Below are positions 21,345 to 29,670 of a stretch of 33,807 nucleotides of DNA, one piece after another. Every line of letters begins with the position of its first letter. Position 1 is the first letter of the stretch. The stretch is from Myxococcales bacterium (GTDB taxonomy: Bacteria > Myxococcota > UBA727 > JABDBI01): NCBI GenBank assembly GCA_023248655.1, contig JAHFEE010000005.1, positions 1-33,807 on the forward strand, written 5' to 3'. The notes beneath the pieces were generated by a model, which made no database searches, was not told where the DNA came from, and worked only from the letters and a program-made list of their open reading frames with translations. The position numbers and the translations under genes were made by a program.

Positions 21345-21384
21345 AAACTAACCCTGATTTAAAAATTTAAATCAGGGTTAGTTT
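21345..21384 (-). terminator. Perfect 19-bp hairpin between RRM gene and rimP (terminator or attenuator)
   Basis: aaactaaccctgatttaaa-aa-tttaaatcagggttagttt; 3' of the RRM gene, 11 nt upstream of the rimP start. Confidence 0.75.
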
Positions 21385-21434
21385 TAGTGATATTGCTAGT
21401 AATAGAATATCGCCTAAAGATTAAACAAACAATA

Positions 21435-21803
21435 TTAATTATTATTGCTACTGCTATCGTTATTGTTTTCACCACGATCCGAACGACCGAATCCACCGTT
21501 TCGATTCGATTTATTTGCTCCAAAGCCACCACCGCGACTATTATTATCTCGCGGAGTCATTGGTCTGGCTTCATTAACAGCAATCGTTCTTCCGTCAAGA
21601 TTAGATCCGTTCAGCTTTTGAATTGCTTGATCAGCACTTTCAGATGAAGACATTTCCACGAATCCAAAACCTTTACTTCTACCAGAATATCGATCCGTAA
21701 TTACGTTTGCAGATTCAACCTGACCAAATGTAGCAAAAGTTCTAGCTAACGCCTCATCTGTTGTTGAAAAAGAAAGATTACCAACATACAATTTCTTGCC
21801 CAT
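21435..21803 (-). CDS. RRM-domain RNA-binding protein, Gly/Asn-rich C-terminus
   Basis: KLYVGNLSF (RNP2) and SKGFGFVEM (RNP1); ATG at 21803 preceded by AGGAGG (shorter than ORF track entry). Confidence 0.93.
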   Translation of the reverse strand: MGKKLYVGNLSFSTTDEALARTFATFGQVESANVITDRYSGRSKGFGFVEMSSSESADQAIQKLNGSNLDGRTIAVNEARPMTPRDNNSRGGGFGANKSNRNGGFGRSDRGENNNDSSSNNN

Positions 21804-21991
21804 AATACCTCCTAGAAATGGGAACCGCTTCCGAAGGATTGAGCATTGCGCTAACAAACTTGAGTGAAGCGTTTACACATATCTCTACTTTATTATACTA
21901 GTGTTTTATTTTTGCAAGCCCGTAATTTTGTAAAACTTGTATTAAAATGTTTTAAATCTAAATTTAACGTATTCGAATTTTAATTAACTGG

Positions 21992-22315
21992 TCATTCTTC
22001 TTCTCCTGAAATCGTAACATCATAAGCTCCAAGGGCTTCTAGCAATTCCTCTAATGCATCAATAGCATTTGAAGAATCAAGTAAAATCATTACACGATTG
22101 TTATAGGATTTCACAAGAGGTGCATCTTCCCAGTTGGCTTCGTCTTTACTAATAAAATATTCTTCTGAAGAGATTCCAAAATCATCAAAAATATTCGGAA
22201 TTTCTTCATTTTGATTGTTTTCCATAATCCAAGAAAACCATGCATTTAGGGTTTTAGCTACTTGTTTTGCTGTTTCATCAGTATCAAATGTGGCAATTAG
22301 CTCGATTTCTTCCAT
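21992..22315 (-). CDS. Acidic hypothetical protein, 107 aa
   Basis: Complete ORF with GAGAAAT upstream of ATG; no family recognised. Confidence 0.65.
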   Translation of the reverse strand: MEEIELIATFDTDETAKQVAKTLNAWFSWIMENNQNEEIPNIFDDFGISSEEYFISKDEANWEDAPLVKSYNNRVMILLDSSNAIDALEELLEALGAYDVTISGEEE

Positions 22316-22587
22316 TCTATTTCTCCAATTTATAATAAGCTACAGTGTAAGAAAAAAATAAGAGAATTAAATAAAACTATTTTTAACAAAATAGCAATTA
22401 CAAATTGTGAAATAGAATTAATATCTTAGATTGCTTTTCGTCTTATCACTTTTATAATTTGACAATTTTCATTTTTTTATTTTTCTAAACGCTATCATCA
22501 GCCCAATTCATAATTCCTTAAGATATGAATTGAATTTCAAATATTGTTATTAAATTTTTGTATTATGTCTAGTGTTAAATCTGGCAT

Positions 22588-23499
22588 TTAAATTAAAATA
22601 TTGAGATAAATTATATTATTAGCAATTAATGCATTTAGTAAATTTTCAAAAATGAATAAAAGCGTTAATCCGGGCATCAGTAATGCAGATTGTGTTATTA
22701 AATTATTTAAAACCCGCCTTTCGGTTAAAATCGTAACAATCAACAAGGTTATCGATGTTACGATTGCTGATAAATAATAAGCAATCGTTGAAGATAATAC
22801 CATGCAATATACATACTCTTGATTTGCAAATTTGGGCCCAAATCGCACTGCTAAGGTTTTTTTATTTGCCTTGCGATCTTGTTCAATATCTCTGGAATTA
22901 TTTAAAACAAGTATGCTGCAAGCAATAAGTCCAAGCATTATTCCTGAAACAATGGTTATAATATTCCAATCCAAGGTTTGAATAAAATAAGTTCCAGCTA
23001 CCGCAATAGGCCCAAAAAAAAGAATAACAAAAATTTCCGCAAATCCAATATAAGCTAGAGCATAAGGTCCAGCCGTATAAAGAAAACCAAAAATCAATGA
23101 AAAGCTTCCTATGATGAATATTGGAGCACCACACCTATGAACAAGAATAGCACCTGTTATTGCTGCAAAAATAAAAAAAAATACAAAGCCTAATTTTATT
23201 TTTATGGGAGATATGAGCCCTGCTTGTGTTACACGAATGGGTCCAATTCTTTCTTCCGTGTCTGCTCCTTTCACGAAATCAAAATAGTCATTGCATAAAT
23301 TTGTTCCAATTTGAATTAATAATGCAGTAATGGCCGTCATGAAGAAATAAAACATATAAAAACAACCATGTTCACATGCCAACGCGCCTCCTAATAAAAC
23401 TGGAGACAAGGAAATTGTTAATGTTTTTGGGCGAATTGCTATAATCCAATACTTAAAAATGGTCCAATGCCTTAGAAGTTTTATTATGAAGTTTAACAT
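22588..23499 (-). CDS. menA: 1,4-dihydroxy-2-naphthoate polyprenyltransferase (UbiA family)
   Basis: AIRPKTLTISLSPVLLGGAL, NLCNDYFDFVKGADTEERIGPIRVTQAG, NNSRDIEQDRKANKKTLAVRFG. Confidence 0.92.
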   Translation of the reverse strand: MLNFIIKLLRHWTIFKYWIIAIRPKTLTISLSPVLLGGALACEHGCFYMFYFFMTAITALLIQIGTNLCNDYFDFVKGADTEERIGPIRVTQAGLISPIKIKLGFVFFFIFAAITGAILVHRCGAPIFIIGSFSLIFGFLYTAGPYALAYIGFAEIFVILFFGPIAVAGTYFIQTLDWNIITIVSGIMLGLIACSILVLNNSRDIEQDRKANKKTLAVRFGPKFANQEYVYCMVLSSTIAYYLSAIVTSITLLIVTILTERRVLNNLITQSALLMPGLTLLFIFENLLNALIANNIIYLNILI

Positions 23500-23538
23500 A
23501 AATTTATATTACAAATTATATTACAAATTTATGTTAAA
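23492..23538. repeat. 14-bp inverted repeat over the menA start codon
   Basis: tttaacataaattt / aaatttatgttaaa with 19-nt spacer containing tandem attacaaat. Confidence 0.6.
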
Positions 23539-23717
23539 TTTGTAAATTTCTGAATTCCAATATGACAAATTGAAACATTGGATCATTGCTAAGATTATTG
23601 CTATTCAAAATTATTAAATGATTTTGAATAATAGTTTTAAATATGCTTAGCAATATTAGCGATGAGGTTTACTTGCTAACGTTGCTCGTGTAATAAGAGT
23701 AACATATATAGAAATTT

Positions 23718-23792
23718 GGGCACATAACTCAGAGGAAGAGTGTTACCTTCACACGGTAAAAGTCATAGGTTCGAATCCTATTGTGCCCACCA
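23718..23792 (+). tRNA. tRNA-Val (anticodon CAC), encoded CCA
   Basis: Full cloverleaf: acceptor GGGCACA/TGTGCCC, anticodon loop TTCACAC, T-arm ATAGG TTCGAAT CCTAT, ACCA. Confidence 0.93.
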
Positions 23793-25361
23793 ATGAGATA
23801 TTTAGTAACCACGGCTCTTCCGTATGCGAATGGACCAATACATCTTGGTCATTTATTGGAACAAATTCAGGCAGATATTTTTGTTCGAGCTTTAAGAATG
23901 TCTGGAGACGATGTGATTTTCATATGCGGAGCAGATAGTCACGGCACTCCGATTGAAATTAATGCCCATAAGGCCAAACTACAGCCTTGTCATTATGTGG
24001 AGCAATGGCGTTTTGCGCAAGAACAATCTTTATCAAAATATTTAATTCAATTCGATAATGGATATGGCAGTACTCATACTGAATTAAATCAAAAAAACAC
24101 AGAACAAATTTTTAAAAAACTTTGCAACAATAAAGATATAATAACTAAGGAAATAGATCAATTTTTCGATACGCAAGCTAACAGATTTTTGCCTGATAGA
24201 TTCATCAAAGGAGAATGCCCAAAATGTTTTTCATTTGATCAATATGGAGATAATTGTGAAAAATGCGGCGCTGTATACAATCCAACAAATCTGATAAATC
24301 CAAGAAGTATACTGACAAATGAAACTCCGGTTATTAGAAGTAGTAAGCATTATTTTTTTAAATTATCTAAATACTCAAATAAAATAAATGAATGGCTTAA
24401 TAATTCTGATGTTTTTCAAGTAGAAGTTAAGAATTCACTAAAAGATTGGATAGGAACAGGTCTTAAGGATTGGGATATTAGCAGAGATTATCCTTATTTT
24501 GGATTCTTGATTCCAGGAGAAATTAATAAATATTTTTACGTTTGGTTAGATGCCCCAATTGGATATATTAGCTTATCGGAAGCCACTGGAAGAGAAAACA
24601 TCTGGATAGATTCTGAGACTAAAATTATCCACTTTATTGGGAAGGATATTATTTATTTTCATGGATTATTTTGGCCCGCAATCTTAATGAGTATTAATTA
24701 CAATTTGCCCAGCAAAGTCATGGTTCATGGAATGCTGACTATAGATGGTGAAAAAATGTCCAAATCTCGCAACACTTATATTTTGGCAGATCAATTTCAT
24801 TCAATTTTTAATCCAGAAGCATTAAGATATTATTTTGCTTGTAAATTAAGTGCCAATATTGAGGATATTGATTTTAATATTTCAGATTTGTGCTCACGGA
24901 TAAATTCGGATTTAGTTAATAAGATAATTAATCTTATAAGCAGAACGGTGCCTTTATTGCAGAAGAATTACAATGGTAAAATTACATCAATGGAACCTTT
25001 TATAGTTGATCGTGTTTGCGAAATTGCTAACAGTGTTGAAAATTACTATAGAGCTGGGCAAATAAATCAAGTAATTAAGAATGTAATACAGATAGCTGAC
25101 ATTTCAAATAAATTTTTACAAGACTTAAGTCCGTGGGATGCTTCCAAGTGTACAGCCAAAGATGCACATAAAGTTTTAAATACTGCGTTATGGTCTGGAA
25201 AGGTGTGTTTGGGATTACTAAAGCCAATTATACCAAATATTGCGGCAAAGATGGAAAATCTATTGGATTTGGAATTCGTTAATTTTAAAAATGTTTTAGA
25301 ACCATTAAGCAAACCAGTGCTTAAAAAATATATTCACTTATTTGAAAGAATTGTTGCATAA
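23793..25361 (+). CDS. metG: Methionyl-tRNA synthetase
   Basis: ALPYANGPIHLGHL (HIGH), CPKC...CEKCG zinc knuckle, GEKMSKSRN (KMSKS). ATG at 23793 taken as start rather than the TTG at 23781 that lies inside the tRNA. Confidence 0.95.
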   Translation: MRYLVTTALPYANGPIHLGHLLEQIQADIFVRALRMSGDDVIFICGADSHGTPIEINAHKAKLQPCHYVEQWRFAQEQSLSKYLIQFDNGYGSTHTELNQKNTEQIFKKLCNNKDIITKEIDQFFDTQANRFLPDRFIKGECPKCFSFDQYGDNCEKCGAVYNPTNLINPRSILTNETPVIRSSKHYFFKLSKYSNKINEWLNNSDVFQVEVKNSLKDWIGTGLKDWDISRDYPYFGFLIPGEINKYFYVWLDAPIGYISLSEATGRENIWIDSETKIIHFIGKDIIYFHGLFWPAILMSINYNLPSKVMVHGMLTIDGEKMSKSRNTYILADQFHSIFNPEALRYYFACKLSANIEDIDFNISDLCSRINSDLVNKIINLISRTVPLLQKNYNGKITSMEPFIVDRVCEIANSVENYYRAGQINQVIKNVIQIADISNKFLQDLSPWDASKCTAKDAHKVLNTALWSGKVCLGLLKPIIPNIAAKMENLLDLEFVNFKNVLEPLSKPVLKKYIHLFERIVA

Positions 25362-25530
25362 TATTCATTAGTCATCTTGTGTTGTTCTACGAGTCTGTAA
25401 ACAAACCATGGGTCCATGAACGAAACACGGACCTGGAAAAAACTGCTGAGGTTATTAAAATTTAAAAATCAAAGCTAGACAATCGAATTGTTTATATGTA
25501 TTTATTTACCAAGATAGTTGAAGCAACGGA

Positions 25531-25603
25531 GGGGTCATAGCTCAGCTGGGAGAGCGTATGAATGGCATTCATAAGGTCGGCGGTTCGAGCCCGCCTGGCT
25601 CCA
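25531..25603 (+). tRNA. tRNA-Ala (anticodon GGC), CCA not encoded
   Basis: Acceptor GGGGTCA/TGGCTCC, anticodon arm TATGA-ATGGCAT-TCATA, T-arm GGCGG TTCGAGC CCGCC. Confidence 0.92.
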
Positions 25604-25736
25604 TGTGATTTTAACATACAAGATTTCAACACTAAATACATGTATTGCACATTATACATGTTGCGAACTTGTAAATAGATTTTATTTGACAAGCATTAGT
25701 AATCTTTCTAAAAGAGATTACTGGGGAGTATTTAGT

Positions 25737-25934
25737 ATGCCCGTACCTTATGGACGTAAGTCTAGATCAAAAAGTAGAATGCAACGAGCCGCCAATATGC
25801 AATATAAAGCAAAACCATATAGTTTTTGCTCAAAATGCAAAGAATCCAAATTGCCCTACAATATATGCAAAAAGTGTGGGCATTATTCCAATAGGTTAAT
25901 TATAACAAAATTAGAATTGACAAAAAATTCCTAG
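25737..25934 (+). CDS. rpmF: Ribosomal protein L32
   Basis: MPVPYGRKSRSKSRMQRAANMQ, CSKC...CKKCGHY; start trimmed from the longer track ORF. Confidence 0.93.
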   Translation: MPVPYGRKSRSKSRMQRAANMQYKAKPYSFCSKCKESKLPYNICKKCGHYSNRLIITKLELTKNS

Positions 25935-26028
25935 CTGATTATCCAGGTTTTTTATTGCATTCTTGATGTGTCCGCAGTGTGCTTGCGATATGCTTACCTT
26001 ATTTTGAGATTTATTTAAAGCGATTTAC

Positions 26029-27069
26029 TTAAGGTTGATTTGTTTGTATTTGCAGTTGATTGATTAAATTTTGTAAATCACCTGAAAACAACTTTTCTAG
26101 ACCGTAAACAGTTACACCGAATCTGTGGTCAGTGCACCTGTCTTGAGGAAAATTGTAAGTCCTTATTTTGTCAGATCTGTCTCCCTTTTTAACCATTAAT
26201 TTCCTTTCTTCTGCACGTTCCTTGTTGACAGAGTCTTGTTTTGATTTTAACAATCTAGCACGTAAAACCTTCATAGCACGAGACTTGTTTTTTAATTGAC
26301 TTTTTTCATCTTGGCACTGAACAACAGTTCCAGTTGGTAAATGTGTGATTCTAACTGCAGAATCTGTTGTGTTTACTGATTGGCCACCTGGACCGCCTGC
26401 ACGAAAAACATCAATCCTAAGGTCCCTTTCTTCAATTTTAACATCTATTTCTTCTGCTTCTGGTAGAATCGCCACACTGCATGCTGATGTATGAATTCGT
26501 CCCTGGGTTTCAGTTGCCGGAATTCGTTGAACACGATGAACGCCAGCTTCATGTTTAAGCCAATGATAAACCCTTTTACCTGTTACTGCGGCTATGATTT
26601 CTTTGTATCCACCGTGTGATCCGTTAGATGTGCTTAAAATCTCCAATGTCCAATTCATCTTTTCGGAAAAATACAAATACATTTTAAACAATTCTCCAGT
26701 AAAAATACTTGCCTCATCACCGCCTGTCCCTGCGCGAATTTCTAGAATGATATTTTTTTTATCATCTGGATCTTTCGGAGTAAGGAGAATTGTTAGTCTT
26801 TGTTCTAATTGATTTATTTTTATATCAAGATTTTTAATTTCTTCTTTGGCTAATTCTCGTAATTCTAAATCATCACTTTTTATTAATTTTTGATTTTCTT
26901 TTTTTTCCAATTTTGCCAATTTTAGAAAATTGCATACTTCCGCAAGGGGCTCCAATTGAGCTAATTCCTTTCTTATTATCTGTGAATCGTTATGTTTTAA
27001 ATTGCTGTTATTAATTTGATCAATTATTATATTATAACGCTCTAGTATTTCATTGAATTTATCCGTCAT
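26029..27069 (-). CDS. prfA: Peptide chain release factor 1
   Basis: RIPATETQGRIHTSAC (PAT) and RAGGPGGQSVNTTDSAVRITHLPTG (GGQ). Confidence 0.97.
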   Translation of the reverse strand: MTDKFNEILERYNIIIDQINNSNLKHNDSQIIRKELAQLEPLAEVCNFLKLAKLEKKENQKLIKSDDLELRELAKEEIKNLDIKINQLEQRLTILLTPKDPDDKKNIILEIRAGTGGDEASIFTGELFKMYLYFSEKMNWTLEILSTSNGSHGGYKEIIAAVTGKRVYHWLKHEAGVHRVQRIPATETQGRIHTSACSVAILPEAEEIDVKIEERDLRIDVFRAGGPGGQSVNTTDSAVRITHLPTGTVVQCQDEKSQLKNKSRAMKVLRARLLKSKQDSVNKERAEERKLMVKKGDRSDKIRTYNFPQDRCTDHRFGVTVYGLEKLFSGDLQNLINQLQIQTNQP

Positions 27070-27166
27070 TATTGTTCCATGTTTTATAAATTACCCAAAC
27101 AGAAAATATTACTGGAATTATGAAAACTAAAATAAACGCAATGGTAACATAAATTAAATCAATCAT
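27059..27166 (-). CDS. Small single-TM membrane protein, 35 aa, overlapping prfA start
   Basis: Translates to MIDLIYVTIAFILVFIIPVIFSVWVIYKTWNNNDG; stop overlaps the prfA start region; not in the ORF track because of length. Confidence 0.5.
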   Translation of the reverse strand: MIDLIYVTIAFILVFIIPVIFSVWVIYKTWNNNDG

Positions 27167-27214
27167 TATTTTTAATATCCTATTTAAAGCTTTTTTGAAA
27201 CTAACTTAAGTTAA

Positions 27215-28198
27215 TCAGGTTCTATGAACTTTAGATTTGGCAGCGCGTTCAATTACGCTCTTGAGCGCCGCTAATGCAACTTCCAATTGATCACTGGTTG
27301 GCTCTTTAGTTGTTAATTTTTGCATTATTGTTCCAGGCAAAACCAGAATTTGAAATAATAATTTGTTTTGATTTTTCATTGAAATTTTTTGAATTTCATA
27401 AGCCAGGCCAGCTATTGGAAACATTAATGGAATTTTTAACATCATCAAAAACAAATTTTGTATTAAAACATCATTACTTATAATAGGAATATTTGGAAGC
27501 AATAACGAGAATAAGAAAATTGAAATCATTATTGTCAACAAGATTAAACTTGTGCCGCAACGCGGATGTATTCTAGATTGCATTTGAGCATATTGCACAG
27601 TTAATGGCAAATCGCTCTCAAAAACATGAACTGATTTATGTTCTGCTCCATGATACTTGAAAATATTTTTAACATCTTTAATTGTTGAAATTACAAAAAT
27701 ATACAAAATAAACAGAATTATTTTAATTCCACCATCAAGTAAATGAAACCATATAGACGTGACTGGCAGGGCAATATTTTGCTTTTGTTCCAGCCATTGA
27801 CCTAGCAAGTAAACGGCCATGTGTGGTATAAATTTAAAAAACATCGTACCTAAAAAAAGGCAGGATATTATTGTTACAATTAACGTCCAATCGAATTGAT
27901 TATCACTATCTTGACCTTTATTTGAAATTCCCAATGCTTGATCTGTGGAAAATTGCAATACCGATGTTCCATTATAGATACCCTCCAGAAGAGCAACTAT
28001 TCCTCTTACAAAAGGCCATTTCAAACATACGTTATTCTTTGAAAATGAAATCCACTTTCGTTCATAAATTTCAATTTTATTATTTTGTTTTCTGATAGCA
28101 ACCGAAAAATTTTCATACAATCGCATAGCAACCCCATCTACGACTGCTTGCCCGCCTACTAGCGGTTTTATCATTGCCAACAAAGCTAATTTAATCAT
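27215..28198 (-). CDS. YqhQ-like DUF1385 membrane protein
   Basis: VGGQAVVDGVAMR, KYHGAEHKSVHVFE, HPRCGTSL motifs; ATGA overlap with rpmE. Confidence 0.92.
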   Translation of the reverse strand: MIKLALLAMIKPLVGGQAVVDGVAMRLYENFSVAIRKQNNKIEIYERKWISFSKNNVCLKWPFVRGIVALLEGIYNGTSVLQFSTDQALGISNKGQDSDNQFDWTLIVTIISCLFLGTMFFKFIPHMAVYLLGQWLEQKQNIALPVTSIWFHLLDGGIKIILFILYIFVISTIKDVKNIFKYHGAEHKSVHVFESDLPLTVQYAQMQSRIHPRCGTSLILLTIMISIFLFSLLLPNIPIISNDVLIQNLFLMMLKIPLMFPIAGLAYEIQKISMKNQNKLLFQILVLPGTIMQKLTTKEPTSDQLEVALAALKSVIERAAKSKVHRT

Positions 28199-28407
28199 AT
28201 TTGTGACTTATTTTTTAAAATATATTTTTTTCTAAATTTATCAATTCTTCCCTCTGCATCAATTATCTTAGATTTCCCACTAAAATACGGATGACATGCA
28301 GAGCAGATATCTATATTATACTGTTTCGTGGAGCGTGTTTCATATTTAGCACCGCAAGCACAAGCTATGATGACCGATTGATATTGTGGGTGGATTTTTG
28401 ATTTCAT
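28195..28407 (-). CDS. rpmE: Ribosomal protein L31 (zinc-binding type)
   Basis: MKSKIHPQYQ, CACGAKYETRSTK, ICSACHPYFSGK; start trimmed. Confidence 0.94.
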   Translation of the reverse strand: MKSKIHPQYQSVIIACACGAKYETRSTKQYNIDICSACHPYFSGKSKIIDAEGRIDKFRKKYILKNKSQI

Positions 28408-28692
28408 ATTCCTAATTATTATATTATTAATTGCATTAATTGCAAATACCAATAGAGCAGATAATTGATTATTATTTTTTATAAATAATTTAATAATAAT
28501 TTACAGCAGTGATTGATTTAACAATTTTGCAAATATTTATCATATGAATGATGTAGAATGCAGAATAACGTAAGACAATGTTCAATTTGAGATATTGATA
28601 ATTTTTATTATTTGCAAGTTTTTAAGATAAATACTCTATTTAATTAAAGATATACCTATAAGATATGCATGATATTAATTTCAGATAAAATT

Positions 28693-28722
28693 TTGACAAT
28701 TACTGATATTATGAAATAGATT
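28693..28722 (+). promoter_or_regulatory. Candidate sigma70-like promoter for the nadE pair
   Basis: TTGACA (28693) - 18 nt - TAGATT (28717), about 57 nt upstream of ATG at 28780. Confidence 0.4.
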
Positions 28723-28779
28723 AAATCATAGGACGGCAGTATATATGTTTTGCATGTTTTGCAAATTTGAGAATTTCGT

Positions 28780-29562
28780 ATGAATGTTGTAGCCGTCTGT
28801 CAATTTAATCCAATCATAGGTGCTGTAGAATACAATTTAAAACAATTGCTCAAACTTGCTCGAAATGCCTTTCATATGGGTGCGGATTATTTTATCGCCC
28901 CAGAACTTGCCTTATGCGGATATCCACCCAAGGATATAATTTTAAATTATGATTTTATTAAAATTTGTAACTTTAATTTAAAGAAACTGGCAGAAATTTC
29001 ACCAATTCCTATATTACTTGGAGCACCGGAATGGGACGGTGGGCAAATTTTTAATTCAGCTTTTTTGTGTTTCAATGATAAAATTAACATTGTAGCAAGA
29101 AAGCAATTACTTCCCAATTACGGGGTGTTTGATGAAAAACGGTACTTTACTGCTGGAACGAAAACTAAATTTTATGGTTTTGAATCTGAAAACAAACGTT
29201 TTGGGGTCAGTATTTGCGAAGATGCCTGGGCTAATAGAATATTTTGCAAAGATTTATTACCAATTATTTATAATAATGATCCTATTAAAAATTTAGTATC
29301 AAAATTCAAGATTGACATTTTGATTAATTTAAATGCTTCTCCATTTGAAAAAAATAAAATAAAACTTCGTGAAACACTGTTTAGATGTTTGGCAAAATAC
29401 TATCGTAAGCCATTGATATCAGTAAGCCAAGTTGGTGCTAATGATGGGTTAATATTTGACGGTGGAAGCATGGCGATAAATCGAAAAGGAGATGTTTTAT
29501 CTAAGGTTGAAAATTTCAAAGAGGGTCTATTTTTAATAAATATTCAATCCTTGCTCAAATAA
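28780..29562 (+). CDS. NAD synthetase glutaminase (nitrilase-type) domain as a separate ORF
   Basis: Glu (APELALCGYPPKD), Lys (RKQLLPNYGVFDEKRYF) and Cys (FGVSICEDAW) nitrilase triad. Confidence 0.9.
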   Translation: MNVVAVCQFNPIIGAVEYNLKQLLKLARNAFHMGADYFIAPELALCGYPPKDIILNYDFIKICNFNLKKLAEISPIPILLGAPEWDGGQIFNSAFLCFNDKINIVARKQLLPNYGVFDEKRYFTAGTKTKFYGFESENKRFGVSICEDAWANRIFCKDLLPIIYNNDPIKNLVSKFKIDILINLNASPFEKNKIKLRETLFRCLAKYYRKPLISVSQVGANDGLIFDGGSMAINRKGDVLSKVENFKEGLFLINIQSLLK

Positions 29563-29670
29563 AGCTTGTAAAAACAGTTCTGAATAATATAGCAATGGTA
29601 CGAGGTGTTGGCTGGTAAATTTTATTGTCATTACATTGCAACATTAAACGTGTAAGCAGTTAAGCATATT

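Noticed and set aside
23781-23792. TTG start for metG in the ORF track
   Set aside because: Would place the N-terminus inside the tRNA-Val acceptor stem; ATG 23793 fits MetRS N-termini.
25375-25455. SRP RNA (4.5S) identity for the GC-rich island
   Set aside because: Lacks the GGAA loop and the AGCAG symmetrical-loop strand expected of helix 8; kept only as an unknown element.
25492-25692. 66-aa minus-strand ORF (ARRARTADLMNAI...)
   Set aside because: It is antisense to tRNA-Ala(GGC); a known annotation artefact pattern.
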